Below are positions 1 through 8,554 of a DNA stretch of 64,000 nt, piece by piece (positions within the stretch are counted from its first letter, which is position 1; each line of letters starts with the position of its first letter). The DNA lies in contig NZ_JAMYWY010000001.1 of assembly GCF_024159265.1 (NCBI RefSeq), positions 6,758,001-6,822,000 on the forward strand, given 5' to 3'. The notes under the pieces were generated by a model that had not been told where the DNA came from, did no database searches, and was given only the letters and a program-made list of their open reading frames with translations. The stretch is from Paenibacillus sp. 1781tsa1. GTDB taxonomy: Bacteria; Bacillota; Bacilli; Paenibacillales; Paenibacillaceae. Position numbers and translations under genes: made by a program.

Positions 1-2
1 AG

Positions 3-80
3 GTTCCGATTCCGGATACCGATCCGGTCTACGGGCAGGATGGTCCTCTAATGGAAATTTGGAGCGGGAAGAAGTCATAA
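3..80 (+). CDS. C-terminal end of an unidentified gene (partial)
   Basis: An open frame enters from the left edge and stops at TAA 78-80, giving 25 residues that end in WSGKKS. Its codon choice is ordinary for this window. The product cannot be recognised from so short a tail. A second frame (from base 2) stays open to TAG at 152-154, so the frame assignment is uncertain. The inverted repeat that follows at 151-201 is compatible with the end of a transcription unit. Confidence 0.35.
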   Translation, partial: VPIPDTDPVYGQDGPLMEIWSGKKS

Positions 81-150
81 CCGATATGAAGAAAAGAATA
101 CTATTGGACCATGCACAGTTGAAGTTGGTTCAGTTTTTAACGAGAAACAA

Positions 151-201
151 ATAGACTGTTCCCCGGACATGTAGGAGTTATCCACCGGTGGAACAGTCTA
201 T
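151..201. terminator. Long inverted repeat, possible terminator
   Basis: Perfect 12-bp arms (ATAGACTGTTCC at 151-162 and its complement at 190-201) enclose a 27-nt loop that itself holds the palindrome CCACCGGTGG (182-191). There is no long T-run on the plus side, so it could be a weak terminator or a protein-binding site. Confidence 0.35.
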
Positions 202-355
202 TTAAGTGGAAATTATGAACATCTGGTATCGGAGACACTTCGTGATAATCTTCCTGATTGTGGAAGTGAAGTAAATGCTCAGATCTTCCGTTTTATTTCA
301 AACTTTTCGATCACGTATCTTGTTTTCTATCTGTACGTTTCAGCCTTAGTCCCTT

Positions 356-1435
356 TCAGCGTTCGGCAAGCCGAACACTGTAATACCTCATTGCAAGTGG
401 CTTTCCATCCATCTCAAGTTGGCCTTGCAGCACCAGTTGTCTTAGACGGTACTCCACGAACGCATCACCTATATGCTGGCTGCTCGTCCCAATCACTTCG
501 CCCACAATACGAGCTGCTCGGATATACTTGCCTGGCTCCCAGTTCGGTGTCAGTTCCCTTACCTTCTGCATAATGTACTCGTCCAACGCATCTTCAGGTA
601 GACTTCGAATCTCACCATTCTCCATCATACGCAATAGTCCGGGCTGTACCGAAAGTTCCAGCCAATCCTGTTCCAGTTGGAGGCGTTCTTGCTTGGACAG
701 CGGCTTTTGCTCAGAGCAGACTTGCCACATCGCCAGAAGCTTTTCCGGAAGAATCTCGCCTGTGTGGAACACATCATATTGAACATCAGGTCTATTGAAT
801 AATTGCTGATATAAGCCGCTCGTTTCGATCAGATATATACGACTCTTACTGCTGCGCAATAGATGCATCGCATAGAGCAGTCCCGTCTTCTCACGTGCAT
901 TATTCGAATACCAGATGATGATTGACGTCTTGGAATCAATAGAATGCATTGTGGAGCTAAGCTCAAATATTGATTCAAGTTCATGCATGGCATAAGCCTC
1001 GCGGTCACTGAGACACATTCGTTCGGTCAGCCAAAGATACCTGCGCTGCAAATCTGCACGATGGGTCAGATCACCTAAAGGACCCACAGCATAATCATCA
1101 TCCATAGAGAAAAAGCTCCGCTTTTCCTGATTAGGTAATGTGCTCATTCCCATTTTCAGACTACTCAGAGGTGATTCTCCAAACGTAATATGAATTTCAT
1201 TTGGTTTGTCGGTCTCAGCCAGAGCTTGTTGTTCCAGCAATTCCAGATCAAAAGAGGTATCCATATTCCGAAACAGAGACTGTACCGCATCCGCAAAATC
1301 CACCTTTTCGCCCTGCTCTTCCTGCCGCTTGACCACGTGTGCTGATTTCATATAAAGTACACGCAGGGCTGAACGAAGTTCATTCTCATTCATGCGATTC
1401 AACAATCGACTGAAAGCAAAGATATCATCAATCAT
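356..1435 (-). CDS. DUF1835 domain-containing protein
   Basis: 359 residues. After a helical N-terminal extension, a DUF1835-like core starts near residue 80 (HITFGES) and includes the IIWYSNNA segment near residue 175. The last ~70 residues (VGEVIGTSSQHIGDAFVEYR and onward) fit the DUF3658-type winged tail often paired with DUF1835. The biochemical role of this family is not established. The start has a strong GGAGGAGG ribosome binding site 6 nt upstream. It lies about 70 bp downstream of the TVP38-type gene on the same strand and may be cotranscribed with it. The family call is by sequence pattern only. Confidence 0.75.
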   Translation of the reverse strand: MIDDIFAFSRLLNRMNENELRSALRVLYMKSAHVVKRQEEQGEKVDFADAVQSLFRNMDTSFDLELLEQQALAETDKPNEIHITFGESPLSSLKMGMSTLPNQEKRSFFSMDDDYAVGPLGDLTHRADLQRRYLWLTERMCLSDREAYAMHELESIFELSSTMHSIDSKTSIIIWYSNNAREKTGLLYAMHLLRSSKSRIYLIETSGLYQQLFNRPDVQYDVFHTGEILPEKLLAMWQVCSEQKPLSKQERLQLEQDWLELSVQPGLLRMMENGEIRSLPEDALDEYIMQKVRELTPNWEPGKYIRAARIVGEVIGTSSQHIGDAFVEYRLRQLVLQGQLEMDGKPLAMRYYSVRLAER

Positions 1436-1505
1436 GCTGATCCTCCTCCTTCAAGCTATCGTCAATATTGACAGAAAATATATCTGAACACTGATATTCC
1501 TTTGT

Positions 1506-2171
1506 TTATGAGGAGATTGATTTTCCATCTGGTTGATTCAGATCTTGTAGATTCTCGCGTTCTGAAGATGACCGGGTAAAGTGTCGCTCCAGTTTGCGGC
1601 TTGCCCACAGGGATACCGCGATGAAGAGCAATACGCCCACCCATCGTACAGGGTGCTCCAAAAATTGTTCCACATTGGAACCGATATACGTAACAGAGAA
1701 GATCATGATCGCTTTACCACAGCCCACCGCAAGCAGGAAGGATAACAATCGCATTCGCGCGATACCTGCCGCCACATTAATAATGACAAACGGACCTACC
1801 GGGAAGATACTCAGCAGAAAAACATAACTGAATGCATTCCTTCGAATCCATACCATGCTGCGTTGCACACGAGGTTTGCGTGCCCATCGCTCTACAAAGG
1901 CGGATTTCCCAATCTCCCGCACAATCAGGAACGTAACGGTACAACCGAGCACCATGCCGATCCATGAATATAAAAACCCTGCCCACAGACCATATACCGC
2001 ACCGTTCACGCCCACAATCAACAGCGTTGGAAGCGGTGGTACAAATGATTTCATAAACGTAAGCAAAATTCCCGGTAACGGGCCGAAAGAACGAAACTTC
2101 TCCAGCCAGAAACGAATATTTTCTTCCGTAATATATGACATAATATCCAATGCTGCTGGGGTCATTTGCAT
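1506..2171 (-). CDS. TVP38/TMEM64 (VTT-domain) membrane protein
   Basis: 221 residues, several hydrophobic helices. The VTT/DedA-like signature is visible: a KSFVPPLPTLLI stretch near residue 41, a re-entrant-type segment ending FPVGPFVIINVAAGI, and a GCGKAIMIF helix. Proteins of this fold sit in the plasma membrane; DedA relatives move lipids such as undecaprenyl phosphate, but the substrate of this protein is unknown. Several Met codons lie close together (2171, 2165, 2141) and none has a clear ribosome binding site, so the start is uncertain. A 24-nt palindrome lies about 55 bp upstream. Confidence 0.8.
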   Translation of the reverse strand: MQMTPAALDIMSYITEENIRFWLEKFRSFGPLPGILLTFMKSFVPPLPTLLIVGVNGAVYGLWAGFLYSWIGMVLGCTVTFLIVREIGKSAFVERWARKPRVQRSMVWIRRNAFSYVFLLSIFPVGPFVIINVAAGIARMRLLSFLLAVGCGKAIMIFSVTYIGSNVEQFLEHPVRWVGVLLFIAVSLWASRKLERHFTRSSSERENLQDLNQPDGKSISS

Positions 2172-2226
2172 CCATCCAATCTATACAATCTAAATTCTTA
2201 GGTTTGATGTTCACTATACAATACAT

Positions 2227-2250
2227 TTCATCATTCAACTGAATGATGAA
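2227..2250. repeat. Near-perfect 24-nt palindrome upstream of the VTT gene
   Basis: TTCATCATTCA and TGAATGATGAA are exact complements separated by 2 nt. The site lies about 55 bp upstream of the VTT gene start and could be an operator or cruciform. No T-run follows on either strand, so it is probably not a terminator. Confidence 0.5.
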
Positions 2251-2412
2251 GCTTCTTTCGCAACTCCCTCCCAGTATAACGTACATCTTCGATGAACACC
2301 GTTGTCAATTTGAAGAAATTATTGCACAGTGAACTGAATTCCCATCAAAATCTAAATGAAATCCAAAAAGCACACCTCGACCCTCTTGTGGTCTTGGAGT
2401 GCTCTTCATATC

Positions 2413-2436
2413 AAAACCCCGATTCCATGTTCGGGG
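2413..2436 (-). terminator. Rho-independent terminator of the HNH gene
   Basis: On the minus strand CCCCGA and TCGGGG pair around a short loop and are followed by TTTTGA. It starts only a few bases after the HNH stop codon. Confidence 0.75.
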
Positions 2437-2440
2437 GCAT

Positions 2441-4081
2441 TTATCCTTCTTCCAGCTGCGCTTCCTGCATGGCCAGTTCAATCAATTCTGCCTGATGGGC
2501 AGCATTCCATTCGGGAATCCCGGAACGCATGAACTCTTCGGCATCCATTGCCGCTTTGGACTGGTTGCAGAGATTGCAGGCGCAGACACAGTTAAGTGGG
2601 GTGGTATGTCCACCTTTGGCACGCGGCAGCAGATGGTCGATTGTATCCCCATACGATCCACAGAAGTAACAGGTGTAGTGATCCCGCGTCAGAATATATC
2701 GCTTAAAATCCTTGTTGCTGAACAATCGGCGAATCGTGTATCGATTGACCACCACAGCAGCTTTTTCCTTCACCAGCGTGACCGCAAGCTCCATGTCCAC
2801 TTCCTGATGCCAGCGTCTGCCCTTGTCGGTCTTGCCTCGCATCCGTACCATGCCTTGCCGGTTGGTCCGGAGCGAAGCCGGATCTTCCGGGTCGATAGCG
2901 ACCGGGGCCGCCGGCGTCTGGCGGCGGGGACGGCCGTCCATGCCAGCCCCGTGACTACGGCTGGCATGCGCGGGTCGCTGCCCGGATGCACCGCGGGCAG
3001 CGTCTTCGCCGTTCGCCTTGGGCGCACGCTCCTTGCGCGCCTGGCGCGGCTTGGCCCCTGGCGAGCCAGGCTGGCGCACGGGCGCAGGAGGCCCTGCCTC
3101 CGCAGCAGCCCCCAGCGCTTGCCCCGGCTCGCGCCTGGTGGCGGCAGGCTGTGCCTCCGCCGCCGTAGGTGCAACGACCGTGGTGGCATCGCCACGGTCG
3201 CTCAGTGCCGGCGCATGGGCCTCAGCAGCTACGCTGCGGGTCTGCCCTGCGCCGGGCGCGAGCGCGCCAACACGCTTGCGGCGCCGCTTACGCTTGCTTT
3301 TGGCTGCGGTCGGTTGATCCGCAGCCATGGGCTCTGCTGCCGGGCCTTGCGGCTCAGCAGGCAGCAGAGCTTGGTGGGCCGCCGCAGCTTGTTCGGCGGC
3401 CTGCCCTGCAGCGGCAGCTCGCGCGCCAGCCCGCTGTGCAGTGCCCTTATCATTCGCAGCAGCATGACCCTCCTGCGAATGCCCTTCTTCCCCATGCCAG
3501 CGCTCACCTGGCTGTGGCTTATCTCCTACCTCACCCGCCAAACCATCCTGCTCCAGACTAGCCTCTTTCTGCTCATTACCTTTCATTCCCTCTATACGCT
3601 TGCTCTTCCTCCGTCTTCTCCGCTTCTTCCGAATTCCCGAAGAATAGGGAGAAGAAATCACCAAGTCAGCATGTTCATCGCCATCCGAAGATGTCGAATC
3701 CAATGTAGGTTGAAGCACCCGACTTCGATCTGGCGCAGCTGCCATAGCAGATCCCTGCTCCATACCATGAGCGATCTGACCTGCTTCATTTTTCGCAGAG
3801 ACAGACGGTCTGGCAGTAACCGCACGGGTCACCATGCCATCCCGTTGACGCTCTATCTGTTCACCTGTGTCCTCGATTGAACGAGTACCGTGATCAGCCT
3901 GTCCACCATGCTGACGACAGCTGCGGCAGGCTCCCCGCCTGGCTCCGGGACCTGCCCGCTTTCCGGTTCTGCGCCGGAATTCGGACATCGGCCGCTGTTG
4001 TCCGCAATACATACATGTTTTGCTCAGTCGCGCTTCTTGTTCCGTCTTTCCTTGCCGGAAAGGGGCTGGACCCGTCTCCAT
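2441..4081 (-). CDS. HNH endonuclease with zinc-finger head and long low-complexity middle
   Basis: 546 residues. The N-terminus carries CxxC at 23-26 and CxxC at 52-55, a four-cysteine zinc finger. Residues of roughly 130-400 are a low-complexity Ala/Arg/Gln/Pro/Gly-rich stretch coded by very GC-rich DNA (about 2880-3460). The C-terminal ~80 residues are a typical HNH nuclease: CYFCG (C471, C474), IDHLLPRAKGG, N497, and a CNLCN knuckle. Such domains cut or nick DNA with a divalent metal. The substrate here is unknown and no phage or restriction genes are adjacent. The start has GAGGTG 6-7 nt upstream. A 49-residue CxxC gene ends 44 bp upstream on the same strand, suggesting an operon. Confidence 0.85.
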   Translation of the reverse strand: METGPAPFRQGKTEQEARLSKTCMYCGQQRPMSEFRRRTGKRAGPGARRGACRSCRQHGGQADHGTRSIEDTGEQIERQRDGMVTRAVTARPSVSAKNEAGQIAHGMEQGSAMAAAPDRSRVLQPTLDSTSSDGDEHADLVISSPYSSGIRKKRRRRRKSKRIEGMKGNEQKEASLEQDGLAGEVGDKPQPGERWHGEEGHSQEGHAAANDKGTAQRAGARAAAAGQAAEQAAAAHQALLPAEPQGPAAEPMAADQPTAAKSKRKRRRKRVGALAPGAGQTRSVAAEAHAPALSDRGDATTVVAPTAAEAQPAATRREPGQALGAAAEAGPPAPVRQPGSPGAKPRQARKERAPKANGEDAARGASGQRPAHASRSHGAGMDGRPRRQTPAAPVAIDPEDPASLRTNRQGMVRMRGKTDKGRRWHQEVDMELAVTLVKEKAAVVVNRYTIRRLFSNKDFKRYILTRDHYTCYFCGSYGDTIDHLLPRAKGGHTTPLNCVCACNLCNQSKAAMDAEEFMRSGIPEWNAAHQAELIELAMQEAQLEEG

Positions 4082-4125
4082 GTTGTCACCTCGGTTCCGT
4101 ATGAATCCGGTTTCTTTCTATTGTA

Positions 4126-4275
4126 TCACATCTGCTCGTGAACACCCTCATGGCCATAGGCCTGATAATCTTTCGAGTTGTACTCCTGTGTCTGTTCATT
4201 ACATTCGTGAAGAATGTGTTCCACATATTCCAATATATCCTGCATCGGTCTCCCGCATTTTTCGCATGTTGTCAT
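4126..4275 (-). CDS. Small CxxC/His protein, 49 residues, upstream of the HNH gene
   Basis: Short frame read directly from the sequence: ATG at 4275, TGA at 4128-4126, AAGGTG placed 6 nt before the start. The product begins MTTCEKCGRPM (C4-x2-C7) and has H20, H23 and C25 in a helix-like segment, so it could bind one zinc. The rest is acidic and hydrophilic. It is on the same strand and 44 bp upstream of the HNH gene, so the two are likely cotranscribed. No family is recognised. The ribosome binding site and cysteine pattern argue for a real gene. Confidence 0.6.
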   Translation of the reverse strand: MTTCEKCGRPMQDILEYVEHILHECNEQTQEYNSKDYQAYGHEGVHEQM

Positions 4276-4387
4276 GTTATTCACCTTAACCCTGTTATCT
4301 ATAATGTATTATCGTTCCGCCTTATGATTACCCTTCAACCAGGAAAAAGAAACACTCGTTCCCCATATCTAGCATATCCGTATAGAT

Positions 4388-4431
4388 AAAAAAAACGCTT
4401 CTTGTTCTCCCCTAAGGTCGACCAAGAAACG
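4388..4431 (-). terminator. Terminator of the acyltransferase gene
   Basis: On the minus strand a 9-bp stem (CGTTTCTTG with CAAGAAGCG, one G-U) is followed by eight T residues (4395-4388). Confidence 0.8.
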
Positions 4432-4459
4432 GTTTATTATTCCTGTATTGGAAAAGATC

Positions 4460-5635
4460 TTATCGAACGTCCAGTTGTCCCGATTTCTGTTGAGGTACCA
4501 GTCGCGGTTTCGGTTTCGGCAGATTGCCAAAGATGACCCATGCATATGGAACGAACCTTGCCGTCAATCCAACGACAATCCACGAAGCGATCAGAGCTAC
4601 ACCGAATCCTCCGGCATACCAAAGATGCACTAACCAGGAGACTCCTGTTTGCGGTGGAAATTCACGATACACCAGCAGGAAGAAGGGATGGATCAGATAG
4701 ATCCCAAACGACAGAGCCCCAAGCCGGTTTAACGGCTTCACGATCAGTGATGGCCCTTTGCGATAGAGCAGATAAGCGACCTGGATCAGTACAAGCGCAC
4801 AGGCGAAAGTATGAACATTCCAGAAGAATTCATACCACAGTGTGTTATACGTTGCGATCTTCAGACGCAGCAGATAATAGATATACACATGTCCAAGTCC
4901 GGCAATGATCCACACCGCCCAGAGCAGAATCCATGAAGCTACGCGCCCTTTGGTTGCATTGGCCCGGCTGATGACGAACCATTGCTTGATTTTAGGGAAA
5001 TACACCCCAATAAAAGCACCCAGCATAAAATAGGAAAAATACGAGAACGCCCAGCTTCCCTTGTTGGGTACCTGGAATCCATATTTATTACTTACGATGA
5101 ATGCCCATTGAATCAATAATCCAATCGGTACAGACCATTTCACCACAGAAGGATATTTCTTAAGCAGCCATAATACCAATGGGAATAACAGATAGAATTG
5201 CATATTAATGAATACAAAGTACAGATGAGTATATGCTTTCCCCGTAAACAACTTCGTTATGAAGCTTACAGTCGATTCGCCGAACGGTCGACCCTGATAG
5301 TGCGTAAAGTGCAGGATAACAAAATACATCAATGAGAACAGGAAATATGGAAGCAAAATATACACGAATCTTTTCTTGTAAAAGTTACTCACGAGTTTCT
5401 TGTCCAGCGGACGGGAATAATAGTTATAGAACAGCACGAAACTACTCATAAAAATAAAGGTTGGCGTACCATATTTCATAAATATATTGATAAAGTTGTA
5501 CAGCCAGTAGTAGCCTGAGCCCGTCATGTCCACCGTCGCATAAGACGTGGAATGCACGCACAGTACGCCGATAATTGCCATGGCACGTACCAGATTCAGC
5601 TCTGGAATTCGCTCTCTTTTCAGTGTTTCACTCAT
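4460..5635 (-). CDS. Acyltransferase family 3 membrane protein
   Basis: 391 residues with about ten hydrophobic helices. The N-terminus RIPELNLVRAMAIIGVLCVH has the R-A-x-A-I-x-x-V-x-x-H pattern of acyltransferase-3 enzymes (OafA/YrhL/WecH type), in which the His after the first helix is essential. These enzymes move acyl groups, commonly acetyl, onto cell-surface glycans. The acceptor here cannot be told. The C-terminal tail (PKPKPRLVPQQ) is short, so there is no SGNH partner domain. It appears monocistronic, with its own terminator and a ~280-bp upstream region. Confidence 0.85.
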   Translation of the reverse strand: MSETLKRERIPELNLVRAMAIIGVLCVHSTSYATVDMTGSGYYWLYNFINIFMKYGTPTFIFMSSFVLFYNYYSRPLDKKLVSNFYKKRFVYILLPYFLFSLMYFVILHFTHYQGRPFGESTVSFITKLFTGKAYTHLYFVFINMQFYLLFPLVLWLLKKYPSVVKWSVPIGLLIQWAFIVSNKYGFQVPNKGSWAFSYFSYFMLGAFIGVYFPKIKQWFVISRANATKGRVASWILLWAVWIIAGLGHVYIYYLLRLKIATYNTLWYEFFWNVHTFACALVLIQVAYLLYRKGPSLIVKPLNRLGALSFGIYLIHPFFLLVYREFPPQTGVSWLVHLWYAGGFGVALIASWIVVGLTARFVPYAWVIFGNLPKPKPRLVPQQKSGQLDVR

Positions 5636-5798
5636 GTTCAGGTTTCTCCTTCATGTGTTCGTCAATATGTCAGATATGACTTAATACATTAAAGCTCTCT
5701 ATCTATTAAAAGCCATATTGCTTAAGAAGGGTAGTCCAATTTCTTAATAATTCCTAAATTTTCAACACATTTCACACTATTTTCATGTCTATATATGT

Positions 5799-5825
5799 AA
5801 AAAAGACCGCGAGTACGCGGTCTTT
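5799..5825 (-). terminator. Terminator downstream of photolyase
   Basis: Perfect 10-bp stem AAAGACCGCG / CGCGGTCTTT with a 4-nt loop. On the minus strand a run of T follows. It could work in both directions. Confidence 0.8.
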
Positions 5826-5916
5826 CCAACATCCTGCTTACAACCAAATAATTGTTGGTTCAACCGGATGAGAATGGTAAATTTGGGTTAGAGGCATAAA
5901 CCTGCCCTGCCTGAGT

Positions 5917-7263
5917 CTACTTCCCACGACTCGCCAGAATCTGTTTGTACACCTCAATTGCTGCCTGTCTCGATGCCTTCAGATCCACAATGGCATCTTT
6001 GCGCGGCTGATGGATGTCTTTGCAGTGCAAGTCTTTCAATTCAGGCAACCACTTGCGAATATAATCGCCTTGCGGATCATATTTCTCGGATTGCGTTACC
6101 GGGTTGTTCACCCGAAAATACGGAGCCGCATTCTCCCCAAGCGAGGCACACCATAGCCAGTTACCACGGTTCTGAATGTTATCATAGTCACTCAGCTTGC
6201 GCCTGAAATAGGCTTCACCCAATGTAAACGGGCATTGCAGGTTTTTGGTGAGAAACATCGCCGTGAGAATCCGCAACCGGTTCGGCATATGTCCGGTTTC
6301 ATTCAGTTCCGTCATGGCTGCATCAATAATCGGAATGCCCGTCTCCGCCCTGCACCACCGTTCAAAATGATCGTCATGGAGAGACGAGAGATCGTACACC
6401 TTTTCATATGTAAAATAGTGACTCTCATAGACCGCCCGATACAGATAGAAGTCGCGGAAACACAGCTGCCTGATCCACTCTCCAGCTTCCGCCGTGCGAT
6501 TCGCGGCATCGTACATTTTGCGGATAGACACGGCTCCAACCGCTACATACGAGCTGAGATGACTCGGCTCGTAAGCCTCATACTCATCTCGATGATCCCC
6601 ATATTCAGCAATTCGATCCGATAAGAATTGATCCAGTAGCAGATGCGGGTCCTCGTCATTCGAACCACTGTCCTCCAGCAACTCTGAAGGTACCCTCATC
6701 ACATCCGGCCATTCAATCGGACGATCGCTCACCCTCAACTCGGCAACCGTTGTTGCCGAAGGAGGATTGGGATGTTCATTCATGAATTCCACCCACCGCC
6801 GATGAAAAGCCGCAAATACCTTATAAGGCTCCGACTTGCCCGTGAAATTCGCGAATCCATTCAGATCCATCAGCAGATGATCCGTCAGTTGCGTGAAGGA
6901 AACCTCGTGTGCCTCGCTGACTTTGCGTATGGCCCTATCCCGCTCAATTGCATATGGCGTCATGTCCCGATGGACGACAATCTCATCGATCTCGCCTTTG
7001 AATTCGTTCAGGATAAAATCAACCACTTCAGCCGGTTTGCCATAAACAACATGCAGTTTTCGTTTGGCTTCAAGATACTGCCTGCCTAATGCCGCTGCAT
7101 GCTGTCTAAAATTCACACCGCTGTGTTCCTTCTCTCGACCTTGCCGCAGGAGAAATGAATCATAGATGAGAACATGCACACTCTCTTCTTCGTGTTCCCG
7201 CAAATAATCGAATGCCGCCAGATCATCCGTACGCAAATCTTTACGGTGTATGAATAGCTTCAT
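5917..7263 (-). CDS. phrB: Deoxyribodipyrimidine photolyase (cryptochrome/photolyase family)
   Basis: 448 residues, near the usual length for class I CPD photolyases. The N-terminal Rossmann-type antenna domain begins MKLFIHRKDLRTDDLAA. The C-terminal FAD-binding domain shows TGIPIIDAAMTELNETGHM, RLRILTAMFLTKNLQ, NRGNWLWCASLGENAAPYF and NPVTQSEKYDPQGDYIRKW, which are core flavin and DNA-contact motifs. The enzyme repairs UV pyrimidine dimers using light. The common GTDAAPYFR-type segment reads GENAAPYFR here, a minor variation. It lies 27 bp downstream of the response-regulator gene on the same strand. Confidence 0.93.
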   Translation of the reverse strand: MKLFIHRKDLRTDDLAAFDYLREHEEESVHVLIYDSFLLRQGREKEHSGVNFRQHAAALGRQYLEAKRKLHVVYGKPAEVVDFILNEFKGEIDEIVVHRDMTPYAIERDRAIRKVSEAHEVSFTQLTDHLLMDLNGFANFTGKSEPYKVFAAFHRRWVEFMNEHPNPPSATTVAELRVSDRPIEWPDVMRVPSELLEDSGSNDEDPHLLLDQFLSDRIAEYGDHRDEYEAYEPSHLSSYVAVGAVSIRKMYDAANRTAEAGEWIRQLCFRDFYLYRAVYESHYFTYEKVYDLSSLHDDHFERWCRAETGIPIIDAAMTELNETGHMPNRLRILTAMFLTKNLQCPFTLGEAYFRRKLSDYDNIQNRGNWLWCASLGENAAPYFRVNNPVTQSEKYDPQGDYIRKWLPELKDLHCKDIHQPRKDAIVDLKASRQAAIEVYKQILASRGK

Positions 7264-7290
7264 GCCTCACCCTCCTGTCTGAATTCATGT

Positions 7291-8454
7291 TTATTTATCC
7301 GTTAAATTCTGATATAACCTGCTTGTCTCCGGCTCTGGCTGATGTCCCAGATCCTCATTCAGGGTCAATGTAAATGAATGATATAAACGAAGTATGCCTT
7401 GCTGATCATCCATGGATGCATACACTTCCATCATGAGTCGGCAAATTTCTTCCGAATAAGGCTCCCGTTCCTGCAATAACGTTAATTGCTCAATCGCTTC
7501 CTTGCCACGACCATGCTCCATATCCCATCTCGCGATATCCATAACCAGCCCTGTATACTTGCGTCTGAGTTCTCTTGCTTTGGCCTGTGCCCAACGATAA
7601 TCATGCTCTTCCAGATAATCGGCACGATAGAGTGGAATCATATGCCTCAAATCATCGACATTGTCTGATGTGATGGCGTTGTAGACCATGGCTTTTTCAA
7701 ATTGATCCACATCACTTACCAGATTGCCTGATAACAGACGATAGCGGTTCATATTGTACTCCAGCTTGCCTGTCATGTTCCATTCCTTAAAAAGCTTTCG
7801 AATCTGGTACACGGAGGTATGTAGATGGGTTAGACCTTTTTCCTGGGAAACATCACCCCATAGCTGATCAAGCAGAATCTCCTTGCTTACCCACTCTTCC
7901 CTGTGATGAAACAAAAAAGCAAATAGTTCCTGCGCTTTGGTTGTGCGCCACTTATGTTTCTCGGCACCCTGATCAAGACTTCTATAGATATCCAGATGTT
8001 TGAACGTCAGCAGCCCTGGAACTTCCGTATCCAGTTCCACAGAGGCAGGTTCCGATGCCTGTAGCTCGGCGGTGGCTGCAACCTGGGAATTATACGACAT
8101 TATACCCGCGATCCGATCAATGGTTTTGGCCAATCGTGCGGAGCTTACCGGTTTAAGCACATAATCCAGTGCATGCAGTTCGAATGCTTCCACTGCATGG
8201 TCCGCATAAGCCGTCACAAAGATGATGCGAATACTCTGATCCAATTGCTGTATATATTCAGCCGCTTCCAGGCCATTCATTTCCGGCATTCCAATGTCCA
8301 AAAATACAACATCTACACGTTCCTTTGCCAGAAAATGCAGACCATCACGAGCCGTTGAAAAACATTGCACGGGTGTAATTCGTCCGTCCGTTCGTAGTAG
8401 GCGCTCCAGATGAAGCTGCGCTGGCTTCTCATCATCGATCACAATGGCTCTCAC
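7291..8454 (-). CDS. Response regulator with BTAD (SARP-like) output
   Basis: 387 residues from the chosen GTG at 8454. The receiver starts MRAIVIDDE with D53 as phosphoacceptor (VVFLDIGMPEMNG), T in FVTAYAD and K in YVLKPVS. A winged-helix segment follows (about residues 170-250), then a tetratricopeptide-like BTAD domain to the end. The frame stays open to 8535, but that start has no ribosome binding site, whereas GTG 8454 is preceded by AGGAGG 11 nt upstream and puts the receiver at residue 1. The gene lies directly downstream of the hybrid kinase and is probably its partner. Targets are unknown. Confidence 0.88.
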   Translation of the reverse strand: MRAIVIDDEKPAQLHLERLLRTDGRITPVQCFSTARDGLHFLAKERVDVVFLDIGMPEMNGLEAAEYIQQLDQSIRIIFVTAYADHAVEAFELHALDYVLKPVSSARLAKTIDRIAGIMSYNSQVAATAELQASEPASVELDTEVPGLLTFKHLDIYRSLDQGAEKHKWRTTKAQELFAFLFHHREEWVSKEILLDQLWGDVSQEKGLTHLHTSVYQIRKLFKEWNMTGKLEYNMNRYRLLSGNLVSDVDQFEKAMVYNAITSDNVDDLRHMIPLYRADYLEEHDYRWAQAKARELRRKYTGLVMDIARWDMEHGRGKEAIEQLTLLQEREPYSEEICRLMMEVYASMDDQQGILRLYHSFTLTLNEDLGHQPEPETSRLYQNLTDK

Positions 8455-8554
8455 CGTTCTTTCAGCCTCCTGCCATGAAAGATTCAATAGGAATACCGAT
8501 TTTATCGGCATCCGCTTTATTAGTCTGTTAACCATAATTGCTTAACTCGGCACA

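Noticed and set aside
2-154. Alternative reading of the left-edge frame ending at 152-154
   Set aside because: Composition is less protein-like than the frame ending at 80, and too little sequence is available to decide firmly.
2399-3880. 493-residue plus-strand frame opposite the HNH gene
   Set aside because: It exists because the GC-rich linker has few stops on either strand. It lacks a ribosome binding site and any recognisable domain, while the minus strand has the zinc finger and HNH motifs.
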